This document shows, piece after piece, positions 34,401 to 47,700 of a DNA stretch of 64,000 bases. The DNA is from Echiichthys vipera. Taxonomy: Eukaryota > Chordata > Actinopteri > Perciformes > Trachinidae. The position numbers and the translations under genes are program-made. The stretch lies in assembly GCA_963691815.1 (NCBI GenBank), contig OY829660.1, positions 6,842,652-6,906,651 of the forward strand, written 5' to 3'. How positions within the stretch are numbered: the stretch's first letter is position 1; every line of letters begins with the position of its first letter. A model generated the notes under the pieces. That model did not search any database. It saw only the letters and a list, made by a program, of their open reading frames with translations, and had not been told where the DNA came from.

Positions 34401-37400
34401 AAGGCACAAGACAAAAAACTCTTCTTTGTCTCTGAGTTAATGATACTGCAGTTAAATAAAGCAATATGTAAACTAAAGGAAATAATTAAAACATGAAGAG
34501 ACTAAAAGATCTAAACAAGATTTGTGTCATGTGAGTGTGACGTGGGAGAGTTAAACAGTAAACACAGGGTGTTTGCGTGTTCATTACCTCCTAAATACAA
34601 GATTATAGAGGACAAAGATTGAATATTGTGTATAAAAAGTTATTTCTCCATAACAGGCCTACATTCTCACCCAAAGGTAAGTAAAGAAAAGGCAATTTTT
34701 TAAGCCCTCTACAACTTAAATTCTGTTATAAAACACTACTTGAACTGTACACTGGACCTTGACTTTAGATAACATAACAAAGTACAGGAATATTCTTCAG
34801 GAGGAGAAAGGCTGCGGTGTTGAGAAGGGACAGACAGATAAGAAGAGTGAAGATAAGATGCTTGAAACATTCAACTGATTCCTAAATGAAATCTTACTAT
34901 TTGAGGGTCTGCGTTGATGCTGCTCAGCTGGGGTTCTGCTCCTCCGGCCTGTTTGTACAGAGCCCGAGCCACTATGGTGGCCACCTCGGTCAGAGCCTGA
35001 GGATGCATGAAGAGAAATGCAGAACATCTTTATAAGTTGCTTCCAACAACAGCTGTGTGAAATTCTCAACACCAAGGTAAATATCAGCATCCTAAATACT
35101 TAAGTGTTAAATATTGCCAGACAAGTTTTGACTCATCCAATACGAACTGACTGAGAAGTCAACAAACAATGAGAAAGGGTGACGACACAACTACCTGTTG
35201 CTCACAAATGCCAAACACAGAAAACAATCATTTAAAGCAACAATGTAAATCAATACATCCAGTACACTAAGGGCGCACTCACACTGTCCTCCCGCACCGC
35301 GACCCGGGCTTTAGGGTACTTGTCCCCCCTCCCTCTCCCCCCGTGCCCCAGCCCCGTTTGTACTCACACTGCCTGGGCCTCGGCCAATGCTTCTTGCTGT
35401 CCATACGACATCACGCCGTAACACGTCACACGCATTAATCACGGTGTGAGGCTTTGTTTAAAAATCTTTCCATAGACCTCAGAGTTTTTGTGCGTCTTGT
35501 CGACTGTTTTTGAATATTTTCATCCGACCAAATCCGCAGTAAACACTCCACCTCCGCATCACACCAACGTGAACCTTTCACCGCCATTGTTGTTGTTGTT
35601 TAATGTCCGCGCATGGTCCCTCCTTCTATTTTCTATGTCCGAACAGGCGCACATACGCTACCGCCGTAGGGCTCGTGCTCGTACACGTGCGCACGCTCGG
35701 GCATGTGCAAACGGGAGAGATTTATAGTGATACCTTAGCAGTGTCAGTGACAAAGTCAAGCTGCTCCTCTGGTGTCAGGTTTGGTGGGTAAGATATGTTC
35801 AGGTTGTCTGCGTTGTCGTACATACTCTCATAGAACCTGCACACAGAACAGGACCATAAATTAACAAAAACATGTCAATTCCTTGAGGCAACACAGATCC
35901 CATCATCATAATTAAATGTAATGAGGAGAAATGACAGTAAATCACCTGTTTGTGTAAGCAGACTGGTGATCCTCGATGACAACACCGGGGATTGGCCGAG
36001 CTCGCAGGAAACGCTGGAAGGATGAGGGCGGGAGTGGCTGAGAGAAACCGGGCTCGTCCAACAAGACGCTCGAACCCGAGGCAGCCGACTGCAAGTTTTC
36101 AATGAGCTTCCTCACCTGAAACCGATTCAGAAATAAATGTTACACCAACAATGAAACACACACTGTGAGCCCTTTTTTATATGTTCTGTCTTTCTTTCTT
36201 TACTCATTTATTTCAACCAAGTAAAACGTTGTAAACAAAGATTTAAAACAAAAAACAGCCAAAATGAAACAGCAATAACTTAAATTAAAGGAACAATACA
36301 CCTATACACAAACTCAATGAAAAAATAATACTAATAATAACATATAGTTGCCTTTTTTAAATCCAATTCTGCTGTTAAACAGTCATGTAGTTGGATCATT
36401 GTACATGTCCTGTGGTGCTGTAGTAAACATACACAGATACAAACCTCTTCATTGACACTGCCGTTCTTCCTCGACACAGGATCAGAGTGAAGCCACAGCC
36501 TGGAGTCAGCACGAAGTCCCACCTATGATTAACAGAACATTAGCACATCACATTAACATAAACATTAACATTAACATGACGTACATCTTTTAACAGTAAA
36601 GTGAAAAAAATGCCAAGCACATGTTCTTTAATGATTCCGTTCACAGCTACAATTATTTTTGGCATCAACATAATCTACAGATGGCTTAAAATGTAATTAT
36701 AATACAATAAAATAACGAATTAATAAATTAATATTAATTAGTTTTGATTTCAGTTGTTAAATGTAGGGTTGGATATCACACCATAACATTTTCTTTTTTT
36801 TTTTAAGTATGAAAAACCTTCAGGTACCAACAGTTGGCAGAGGAGAGTACTCGTGTTGTTTGCCAATCCTTTGTTCACATATATTCTGATTATTCAATTT
36901 TAGACTACATGGTTTTGATATTCCCTTAAAATCTGGTTCTCTCTGCAGGCTGATACATACAAAACACACTGTTACTGGATGTCTGCGTTACACACCTGTC
37001 CTATCTCCAGTACTGAGTGAACATTGTCCAGGTCCACGGCAAAGTTGTTGTTCTCCATATCGTACACCATCCTTGAACTGCCAATGTAGTCAAAGGTTTC
37101 CTGGAGCCCAACAGTCAAATTAAAAGGTCAGAAAAACACGAGTAAGGCTGACAGTACAGCACCGAATTTGAGATGTTCGTCAGGCACAATGGTGCATGCA
37201 GTGATGTGACGTGCGATGACTGACCCCTTGAAAGAAAGTGTAGAGGATGGTGCGGTTAGGCGGGGCCTCCTGTGTGGCATTTCTCAGCGCGTGAGCGGCC
37301 GCCAGCAGAGAGACAAACCCAGACACGCCACTTTGTGCTCCTGGAGCGACGTCAAAGAAAAAAGACCTGCTGTCCAACTGCACAGGAGGGGGAAGAGGAG

Positions 37401-40400
37401 AGAGGAGACCCATCAAGCAGACATCTAGGTAAGTACTTCAGTTCAATGTGTAGTGACCTTTTTTTCCTTTTCTTAAAATAATAGCATAAATCAAAATGTG
37501 ACCTCGAACTATGAGAAAATGCAAGTTTGCCACCAGTAAATTGCATTTCAAGTAGCCTAATAGTAATAGAAAGACGGAAAATAGTGGGAAATTTAAATTA
37601 AATGAAATAAATAAAAAATGTCCTGTCTTGTTTTGTCAGAAGAACCGTCTAAAAACTAAATATTTGAAACAAAGAAAATCCTCACTCCTCTGCCGTCTCA
37701 CCACCACACGATTTATGTGTGAACAACATAAAGAAGGAAAATATTTACACAAGAAGCAACTGCCTGTGACACAGACTGTAACATGTACGTCATACATTAT
37801 AAAGCAGGGACATCACAGCTGAGTGAGATCACTGCAGATACTGGCTGAAGACATTTCAACAGTGTTCAGAACTAACACATACATTTCAGTAAAATACTGG
37901 AATAGCAGTAAAACACAGCAGGTTTGCTCGAACTCACCCTGGCTGCTGCTATGACCACGCTCTCCCACATCTTGTGGCCCTTGACTGTGTTGTTGAGAGG
38001 CCTGGTGGCGGCCCAAACATTATAGTCACCCAATGGGTCACAAACCCATTCTGAAGGGAGACACAGAAAAAAAGCTAAATATGCTAGAATGGATGCTCAG
38101 AACTGGTTAAAAAACAAAACAGTGTAATCATTGACTACTTCGTTATTTGCTTTTCCTCACAAAGTCGTGTGTAAAAATCTATTTGAATGGTAAGTGAACC
38201 TGTTGAGTAAAGATATGTATTTTGGTGTAGATACCTGGGCTGATGCTGAAGTTGATGTCATTCCTCCTCATGCAGGTGGCTGTGTCGGTGACGGCAGACA
38301 TGTGGGAGTAGAGCTGCATGGCACACAGCGGGTACTGAGGAGCGCTGCCATTCACAGCACGGTTATGGTCCATGTAACACTGCGAATGGAGAAAAACACA
38401 CACATAAGAAATGTCTTCTTCGTGTGTGGGATTGTTTTCTTACAGACACAGAAACCACAGTCCCATTACAGTATTTTCGGAGGATCTCAAACGGTTTTCA
38501 ACCCTCAGAACAAGTTGGAACATATACAGTTGAGTGCGGTGCTCTTGCTTAGGGGCACACTGGCAGGTTTGGGCACAGTTATAATCTAACTACCATGTCT
38601 GGGACTAAATTTATCACTTTGACATCTGGAAATCAAACCTGTGGCCGTCTGTTTACAAACAGTTCCCCTCATCTACTCTGCCGTCATATCTGAGACGGGG
38701 AACAACCGCACAGATTCTCATACTCTAAAATATAAACTAACATGGGTTCAGCATCGAGACAAAGTCGTTCAAATGTTTTAGAAAACAAAGAAAGTCACAA
38801 ACGCAGTCATCCACGCAGCCATTCAAAGAGTTTTAAACAGAAGTCCACCATATGAGTGAGCTGAAACTGAAACAGGAAGACACAGGACGTGTTTAGCTCA
38901 GCAATGTCAGCTCTAGTCTGTGAAAACATGAAGCCCGCTGAGGAGCAAAGCCATCAGAGCCATGTGCACACTCACTGCATCAAAAGCAGATGTTCATATG
39001 TAATATGATCTTTTTTTGTCACATACTGTAGAAGCTAACTAATGATTAGTGCGTTGTGGCAACTCGTCTTACCATAACGCCATGTCGGCTTTACAGGGGT
39101 GCAGACTCATCCAGGGTGAAAACGGTGACAACCTAACACCCCCCACCCCCCTTTCTCGTCCTTCACACTAATGGCGCTGGCCTAACCACACACACACACA
39201 CACACGAATAAACTGCCTGTCGTCTACATTTCTTACAAAATACACTCAAAAATAATTTTGATTCATTCCAGCTAGTGGGGGGGTTTCTATTATTTTAAGA
39301 AAGAGGTACCATAAAAGGTAAATGAGCATTTGATTAAATGTACGTCCAGAAACATTTATTTTTTCCTTTAAACTGACACCAAAAACATATAATAACATTC
39401 TGAATCACTGATTCTTCTTGATCGCCATGCCACAATAATCAACTGAACACGCACAGTTTTCTGTAGAATCTGCTCTTCATACAACAAATCAATATTGGGA
39501 AAACATCTCCACTTGCCAGCAGTTTTATACATACTGGTGATAGTCCAAAATACAGTGTGCTCTAACAAAATGTGAGCTTTAACTTCATCATATCAAACTG
39601 AGTTCACCAAAATACTTTTTCTAGAAAGATGGGGGGGTTTAACAACTCGATAAAGATAATGAGGTTAGTGTCATATACTAATTCCAAATGTTTATCAATG
39701 GGCATAACACATAATGTATGTGTGCAAAAGCTCTACAACTGGAGTAAAACGATGTCAGCACCTCTGGAAATGAATAGTAAAAATAGAAATAGTAAATCTT
39801 TGCTGGCAGTTTCTGTTTTTGACAAACTGCCCGGACACGGTCCATACAAGCAAACTAAAACAAAAGGCAGCTTAACTGGAAACACAGACTAGAACGATTT
39901 CTTTTTAAAACATCAAAAAACAAACTAATGCCTGTCTTCTTCATGTGACATCTCTGGTTAATAAGTGACATTTGTGGCACTGAGTGACTGAGATAATTCT
40001 GATAAGCCATGAATAAAAATGAAACACGATGTGGTTCTGAGTTAGGCCTACAGTAAAAATGGTACATGGACTTAGTCAGGGCAGATAAACCACCGCAGAT
40101 CTTCATTTCAGCATTCACATTTTTGAAGCAGCTGAAGGGCTGAACATGATTTCACAGAAAGGGTGAAAAGTTTGCACAGCTGCTTCAGAGAGATGATGAT
40201 CTTAAGTGCTACTGAAACAACTTTATTGGCATCATGACTAATCCAAACCACTACTGGAACAACCCCAGACCCCCGAGCGGCTGGGAAACAACCAGGCAGC
40301 CATTTTGTGACAGAGTGGAATAAAAAACAAGTGTGAAAACAAAGTGACTCATATTACCTGCCGTATGACCTGAGTGTCATTGTCCTCTTTCATAGAGAAG

Positions 40401-43400
40401 ATGGGAAAGTCGTACTCCTCGTAGGACAAACCGCTTCCCAGAGGGTTCCACACTGTTGTGTTACAATGTGCCAGGGCTGGATCGTAGCTCTCTGAATACA
40501 CACCTGAGGGAAATACACAGAGCGCATGTTAGATTTCTAAAGAGTCATGAGTTAGCTCATGATGTTTTGACTATATTGTGACACTACAATGTCATTTCAT
40601 GCGCTGTGTGCCGTACACATCAAGAAAATTACAATTCATTTCTTTAACTAGTGTAGCGCTGAGGGACATGTCTCAGCAGGCCAGCCCTCACCCACCTGTG
40701 TTCTCGTTGGGACAGGCGGTGTGTGGAGAGAAGCCCTCGAGCGGGTTTGTGTTTGGCGCAATGACAGCAACGCCAGCCACCCTGCTGGAGCCGTTCTTCA
40801 ACTTCATCATGATGGATCTGAAGGGCAGACAGTCGGCACGGGGCAGTGGAAATGATATGGGTACAAATACAAGTCAGACATGTGTTTGAAATGTGGTTCA
40901 AGTTTCTTTCCTTCGTGACAGACAGGGAGTTTTACTGGCACGTCCTGCTGCTGTAACTAGGGCGGGGCGATATGGCCTCAAAATAAAATCCCAGATTTTT
41001 TTTATACCAGATCCGATTTTCGATTTTAATTGGTTTTTTTTTTGTTTTTTTAAAAACTACTAAAGACAAAATAATTATTCTAAATGTTTTTATTTAAATG
41101 ACAGGACATGGATTTTCCTACAAGGAATAAAGTGCCAAACTTTCAGTTTCACCATACCTCGTTTGTAAAATATAAATAGAGGGTTGCTCTATTCTCTTAA
41201 ACAATTAATTAAGTGCAAAATTAGCTTTTTTTGTAAAATAAAGTGCCTAACTGCGTCTAGGGAGGAAAACAAATGTATAGCATCCCGGAATAAAATTTTG
41301 CAAACAAAACCGAGCATATTTGCACGACAAAATATCAATTAAATCGTACATGTAGGGCTGCGTGGTCCATAAGTCTGTTGTAGTGGGAAAAAGGACACAT
41401 TTAGTAGCCTTTTTAGGAAGTAAATCCTCGCTGTTTTCAGAGAGAGCAGTAAACTACTGTGGTTTAGACGCAAGTTAAAGGAAAAATGGATTTTAATTTC
41501 ATCCAAACAAATAAATCCAATCTCAATTTAAAATCGATAAATCGCCCAGCGCCGGTTGTAACTTACCCCTCAGTTGTTACTCTAAATAGAAAAAATGCTG
41601 CATAATTGTAAACACTTAAGACTTTGACCTACTAACGCCTATTAATATTTAATCCATATAGTCGTTTGTAAAAGCTATAAACACTTGGGATTTCCGACAT
41701 GGTGAGACAATGGAGTACTCTCTACTGTAGGTACTCCCTCTGCAGGTTCAGGCGCATTTACTGTACCTGGTAAAGAGCGGGGACTCCAGGATAACCAGAT
41801 AAGGAGGATTGGGACCAGAGCTCAGGACCCAGTCCAAGTTTTCCTCTGACTCGAGCACATGGAGCACACCAACGTTACCCGACAAATGGGCTGAAATCCA
41901 AAAGGAAGTGAAATACAGCATTTGTGGTGTGAGGTAAAACAGGTGTACAAGATAAAAACGTTCTTAAAACTAAATCGATGTGTGTCCACTGGGCCTCATT
42001 ACAGAAAGGAGAAATGTTTTGACGCAGCAAATATAACATTGCTGCTGCTGCTGGGGCTTTTGTAGTAAGACAACAGTACGCCTATAATCAGATATCAAAT
42101 CACAGATGGTTCAACTGCATCTTGGGTTTCTTCATCTTCTTCTAAACTCAAGTCCTGACCCTCAAAGCCTCAGAATTGATTTGTATGGTTCAAAACTTAA
42201 ACTGCCCAGAGCAACCACAGAAAATGATTTGAAAACACTGATTTTTGTCGATCGTGTAAGCATTTCACTATAAAATCAGAGTAAATGAAAGACACCCAGG
42301 GGCCATAAGGACACACACTCTTTAGTTGCAAACTGTAGCAAGTATTTTTAGTTGTTACAGCATCAATTTAATGTGCTGCTTTACTCACACTGGCAGCCTA
42401 TCTGATGTGTTGCATTGAGCAGCCGCACACAGGGGACGGTGTAATTGAGATGCACGTAAATCTTCTTTTCCACTGAATTACAGCTGACACCTGCAAAGGA
42501 AATAGCACTTTAACAACTGCGCACAGAGGGCAATGTAACATTAGGGCACAGCATAAGGAAGAAAAATTAATTTCTGTCGCACATGAGTGGGTTTGAATCG
42601 TTTAGAGGTTCAGAGTCCCGTTCTTTATCTCTCACAAGCAAAAAAAGACATTTCTGTTTTGATTCTCTTGCATACATTTTCTTAACCCTCCTGTTATCCT
42701 AAGGGTCAATTTGACCCCATTTAATGCTTAAAATCTCTAAATAATGACATCATTTTTTGTTTTTCTGCTTTATATTTATGACTTTCCCTAATATTATGAG
42801 GACAACTCATAAATTGGCACGATTATATATATTTGTACTTGTCGCATCTGTGTTCCTTTGGGTCAATTTGATAATCTGGGTGATTTAATCATTAGTATTA
42901 TCGTCTATTTTACAATTTAAATATCATATGAGGTCAAATTCACGCTGCTGTCCTTGATAACGGGCGTTACTTTCATTCCAGATATTACAAATAACACAAA
43001 ATAGCACTTAAAATAACAGACTTACTTTAAAACACACAGACAGAAATCCCTCCATGCAACTGAAGATCAGTAATATATTTCATTTTGTTAAATAAATACA
43101 TAAAGTACCCGACTTCACTTGAGTCACAAATTGATTATGATCATTTCCCAGATGTTTAACGGTCAAATAAACATCTGGATGATTAATTGACCCCTAGAAT
43201 AAATGGTGTTAGTGAAATTTGAGGGCAACAGGAGGGTTAAGACAATACAAAAGGTTGCTCTCATTGAAAGACAGTCACAACCTCCATCAACAGTGGGCTT
43301 TGTTCACCTGTTGGTCCCACTGATGTAACCAGCAGCATCACTGGTGTACATTTAAACCCGTTTTAATGAAACCCATGGTGCTGGATCACCTATATGCCGA

Positions 43401-43986
43401 GTTTATCAGGGCATGCTACAGATTTTAAAATGATTTAATCTGTGCATCGCCTGTTTCCTTTATGTTGTGACAATCAAATCAGCTTTAACCACAGGCATTT
43501 CTTTATGTAACTTGGCACGACGTTGGCAGTTAATCCCCCGGAGCTCCGGGCGGCCGCAGCGGTGAAATCACGAGCAGTCACGCTGATGATGAGCTGCTCA
43601 CAACAACAGGGCAAACCCAATCTGTGACTTCCTTTCGGGAAAAAGTCGCCGAGAGACTTATTAAAAAAATAAGGGCTAGATTTATTTCTGAACTTCCAGT
43701 TGTTTCTACGCTGAACCCCATTTTAAAACTCAAGGTAAAAAGCGTCAATGCCGATTAAAGCCGAACAGGGAAGCTTCTGCTAACGCTGGCCGGCCTAGCA
43801 TCGGGCTAACACAAGTTAGCTCCGAGCACAAAGAAGTCGCTAAAGATAACTGTCTGATACAGAAGCACACTCCGCTCACAAACACATACATGGACACGGT
43901 GACTGAGCACTGTTGGAAAATAACTTACCGAAGAAAAACCCACAAAAGAACAAATGAAAGGCCCATTTGTTCGACAGCAAATCCAT
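31492..43986 (-). CDS. NCSTN: Nicastrin (NCSTN), gamma-secretase subunit, 701 aa
   Basis: The 17 coding exons (minus) are 43986-43929, 42490-42389, 41890-41767, 40817-40696, 40503-40358, 38379-38235, 38050-37938, 37377-37225, 37100-36996, 36522-36445, 36115-35946, 35836-35734, 34996-34898, 34334-34247, 34092-33929, 32402-32190 and 31614-31492. Nicastrin is the single-pass glycoprotein subunit of gamma-secretase and gates substrate access. Visible features are an N-terminal signal peptide (residues 1 to about 24) and the conserved NATHQIGCQ. The aminopeptidase-like lobe carries DSRSFF and the DYIGSS motif (residues 325-330, after Glu322). Many N-glycosylation sites are present, followed by ESRWKAIKGRIFLVAS. 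A C-terminal transmembrane helix (about 662-682) and a short tail complete the protein. Human has 709 aa. It begins about 0.8 kb downstream of the COPA stop in the same direction. Four introns carry DNA transposon remnants or a SINE piece. Confidence 0.97.
31700..31758 (-). mobile_element. SINE family A head fragment, minus strand
   Basis: The reverse complement gives 'ggtggtgtagtggttagcac' followed by 'tgtcgcctcacagtgagaag', the tRNA-like head of family A. Only the head is present, in the last NCSTN intron. Confidence 0.7.
33274..33801 (+). mobile_element. Tc1/mariner-type element, degenerate, 528 bp
   Basis: The terminal inverted repeats 'cactcaccggccacttcac' and 'aaagtggccggtgagtg' are flanked by TA on both sides. 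Inside, a plus-strand frame (about 33,442-33,648) reads 'TADLLGFPRTTISRVYREWS' and 'SSERQFCGRKCL', the N-terminal helix-turn-helix DNA-binding region of a Tc1-type transposase. The catalytic domain is missing. It lies in the NCSTN intron between exons 15 and 16. Confidence 0.85.
40959..41555. mobile_element. Non-autonomous hAT-like element, about 597 bp
   Basis: The left end 'agggcggggcgatatggcc' and the right end 'aaatcgcccagcgccgg' (as 'ataaatcgcccagcgccgg') form short imperfect terminal inverted repeats. The flanking octamers ctgtaact and ttgtaact match at 7 of 8 bases, fitting an 8-bp hAT target duplication. The interior is AT-rich with no coding sequence. It lies in the NCSTN intron between exons 3 and 4. 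Confidence 0.7.
42682..43240. mobile_element. TTAA-flanked MITE (piggyBac-like), 559 bp
   Basis: The left end 'ttaaccctcctgttatcc' and right end 'ggcaacaggagggttaa' are inverted repeats with 14 identical bases including TTAA, the target site of piggyBac-type elements. Just inside the left end is 'gggtcaatttgacccc', itself palindromic. There is no open frame of note. It lies in NCSTN intron 1. Confidence 0.8.
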
Positions 43987-44120
43987 CTTCCTGGTTCGAG
44001 GAGCAGAAGAGCACAACAGTGTGTGTTGACATGGAAAACGTCCGGGTTCCGCTCTTTGGTTCCGCTTTCCTGAAAGGAGACGGGCTCATTCAAAATGGCA
44101 GCTCTGATCTCCGGGAGAAA
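43987..44120 (-). promoter_or_regulatory. NCSTN promoter region
   Basis: This stretch directly upstream of the NCSTN ATG is locally GC-rich and contains a YY1-like 'caaaatggcagctc' (minus-strand gccatttt) near 44,093. There is no TATA box. Upstream ATG codons occur if transcription begins above 44,090. The start site is not determined. Confidence 0.45.
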
Positions 44121-44761
44121 GACAGTTTTAAATGTTTTTTAATTGTATTTGTTATTTAATTAGCTCCAGGTTATGTTATATATACGTGCATGTAATAAAC
44201 TAATTTCTCTCCTTCCAACACATCACCTCGTTTTAATAAAAAAGGAGCTACATAATGTAACTAAGGAGTGAGTCAACTCTGTCCTCTGTACTTCCTTTAT
44301 AACTCAGAGCCCTGTGCACTTTGGGTACCTTTAAACCCCTTTATATACCGGTATATATAATAAGGCCATCATCCTGGCCACAAAGCTGCGCACACATGCC
44401 ACATCAAAAAATACACCACTCATTTCAATTGATAGACAGGCATTTTTATTTTCCCCATACACAGAGCATTGCTGCTCCCTTTGAATCACTCATCTCTTAC
44501 AAGTCAGAAAAAAGAACAGTTAGGTTTACAGCTCTAACAAAGCCACAGCACAGAGACGACACAGCGGCTCGTACAAGAAATACTTTTTGAGGGATAGATG
44601 AATGGAATAAGATAAGTTAAAATGATTAAAGAGGTTTAACATGACTGTGAGCAAACACACACATATCTCAGCTTTTATTTTTCATGTCAACAATTGTATT
44701 GTTACTAGAGTGTAAGTGTGGATGTATTTTCTTCTCTTCGTCTGGTCTTCTCCACCATCTC
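44121..44761. other. COPA 3' UTR and COPA to NCSTN spacer
   Basis: The right part is COPA 3' UTR down to about 44,655. The rest is a short AT-rich spacer before the NCSTN promoter. No further gene is visible. Confidence 0.5.
44674..44679 (-). terminator. COPA polyadenylation signal candidate
   Basis: An AATAAA on the minus strand lies about 85 nt downstream of the COPA stop codon, a normal distance for a short 3' UTR. Confidence 0.55.
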
Positions 44762-47700
44762 TTAACGGAACTGAAGTGGACTCACACGCAGACCGATCAC
44801 ATCCTTACCGATCTCTGTCACCTGGAGAATAAAGCCACATAAAAGGTAAGAGGTTACAGGGGCAAAACAATGAATAAGATAATCTCTCACTAATCTTTCT
44901 GATTAAACACAACACAGGTCTATACTACTTTATTGCATTTCAAGCTATACTTTTGTTTTTCTTCATTATTTACTTTACTTACATCATGACAAATATGTTT
45001 CATGACCCACAAATAAAAACATGATCGTGATAATGATGGTGTTTCTGAAGTGTCTTCCTTATTTACAGATCCACGCTTGAATAAATGTCAGTATTCTACA
45101 TTGAATCAGTCATATTTGCTTTATTCCCTCTGTACCTTTGTGACTCTGGTGGTTTTGAATGTTGGCTTTTATTTAATTTTTATAAGTATAATATAAATGC
45201 ATATATTCACAGGTTGACTGGAGTTGTACATGGCTGTCCTGAGTTCCGACCTACCTGTGTGACCCTGCAGATCTGGCCTTTGTACGTAGGGCAGTAGCAG
45301 GCTCCAGACAGAGGGCACTTCTCAACAGGACGTCCACGGTACAGAGGGACGAAAGAAGCAGCGCACAGGTCGAATGGATTGTGGGGGTCATAGTTCAACT
45401 GGTGGGCGTCCGTGAGGGTCTTCTCACAGGCTGCCAAAATCTTGCGGGTCTGAATGGTGGGGATAGATTTAACATGATGGTAAGAAATGAAAAGAACATG
45501 ACAGTATTGTCCATTTAAAATGAAAAAAAAAACAACTAAATAAAGCTATGGGTGTCGCACAACAAACCTGCTGTGCAACATCTGGCTTCGGCCCCAGCTC
45601 GAGCAGGCGTCGAGCAAAGCCGGCAGCTGTCTTGAAGTTACGCAGTTTGAAGAAGAGGTTCAGAGCTGTGCGCAACACCAGCACCATGTGGACTGGTTGG
45701 AGGTTACAGTGGGTGAAATAAGCAGCCATCTGTAGGAAAAACACAGACACACACACACACGAACGAGGATTAGACTTGGAAATGATGCAGAATTACGATC
45801 ACTGTTAACAACAACGGCTTGGACATTCAATAAGGCAATGCTGGTAAGACATAGATATTTACCTCACACAGCCTCTTCTGCTGGTCCAATGTGTCTTTAG
45901 GCAACTTCTTCCTCTCGGTCTCCATGGTCAGACCCACGATGTACTCTCTGCAAATTGTGATCAGCTGCTGAGCCTGAAACACACAGATCTCAGTCACACA
46001 GGTGACCCCTACACATTTATTGGAGTCATTTTTCTAAATATATTTAGTGCTGCCGAATGAGCAGCCTACAGCCCCACATGGGTTTTCATGACAAATTGCC
46101 ATCATTTGTGCTGCATTAGAAGTTAAATCTGATTGCGATTCACAGCAGGTTTGGTGTTCACCTCTGCAATCTCCTGCTTGTTATCGACCACGAGCAGAGG
46201 TACAGACAGCAGGATGGCTCTGAAGCGCTCGACAGCTTCCTCAAACCGCCCGGACGTAGTCAGCTGGTAGCACTGCTGCAGGCGGGCAATGAGGTCGGAG
46301 AGGCGCAGGCCGACAGCAGGCAGTCCTTGCTTTGCGCCACAGTCCTATAAAAAAATAGGAGAACAGGAACAAATGTAAGCAAAGAGTACATTTTTTTTAA
46401 ACAATGGAAGGTAAAACCACAGAGGAACATACTGCGATTCTTATTAAGAGCTGACAAAAAAAACAAACTATCAGCTGTACCTTCCAGTTTCTCTGGGGAT
46501 GACCTCGCAGGCACGGCAGGGAAGGCAGCCCCAGGTAACAGGTGCGGCCTCTGGACAGTGTCTGCATGAACAGCGACTTGTAGGGGTCGAAACTCACAAC
46601 TCCTACCTGGTCGTGGAGCAACTGTGGTACAGAAGGGGAACAGTAAGTGCCAGTATAATGTGTAAATTAATATTTCAATGTCATCCAATCAGTGCCTGCA
46701 TTTATTAAAAAAAGCAAACAAAAAAAAAAACTGTAGGAAAACAATATGAAACTGTGCACATACTCTCATAGCAGTTTCGAAAGAGCCGGCCAGGATGTGG
46801 TCCACTGCTAGCTGGGAGTTGTTGCACCACATCTGTGTGGGACTCATGCCCTTGGTAGGTGGGACGAAGAAGCCGTCTTCTGCTCCTCCACCTGCACCAG
46901 CGGGCATGTCCTGGTGGTTGGCAGAGAGACATTGTAATAAGACATTTCGACATTTACTCTTGTTTTGCTGTCGTAGAGCACAAAAAAACAACAGTGCGAC
47001 ATTAAGCTGCAGTGGTGAGAGGATGTGGACGATCAGAGGCCTGTTTCACTGTATCACCATTGTTCTTGGCTCAGTGTTAACCCTGTTTTATCGGTGGTGG
47101 AATATGCAATAATGTATCTGCTCTCACCAGCTCTGGAGGAAGGTCCAGGTCTTCCTCCACCTCCCAGCCTCCTCCTTCCTCTTTTATCCCCCCTTCTTCC
47201 CCTAATCCCTCCTGGGCATCCATGAAGCCATCTGAGAGACACAGAGAGATAAGGAAATATAAATATATATATATATGTGTATATTGATGATGTGGTCCTA
47301 CCTGCACACCAAAAGGTCAGGTTTAAAATATTTTGCTAAATTTACCTTCATCCAGCTGAAGCTCAGCATCATCTCCCCAGCCCTCGCCTCCTGGGGCTTC
47401 CATGTCCAGGTCGGCAGCCATCTGACCTGCCTTCCCTACAACAGAAGAACACTGTTCTCACACAGGCAGCTGCCACAGACTTCCACAACGTACACAAGTC
47501 ATTTCTTTTTATTTTGACTTTCAACACTTGGAAAACACTTCTCAATGGCACACTCTCTCTCAGTATATGCATGCATATATAGGCATGTATATAAATTATG
47601 TGGGTTGTCATTACATATGTGCATCTGTCTTGTGTCTGTGATGTCTCACCCTTTGCTGCAATGGCTCCCTCAAAGAAGCCCTTTGATACAGTGAGCAGGG

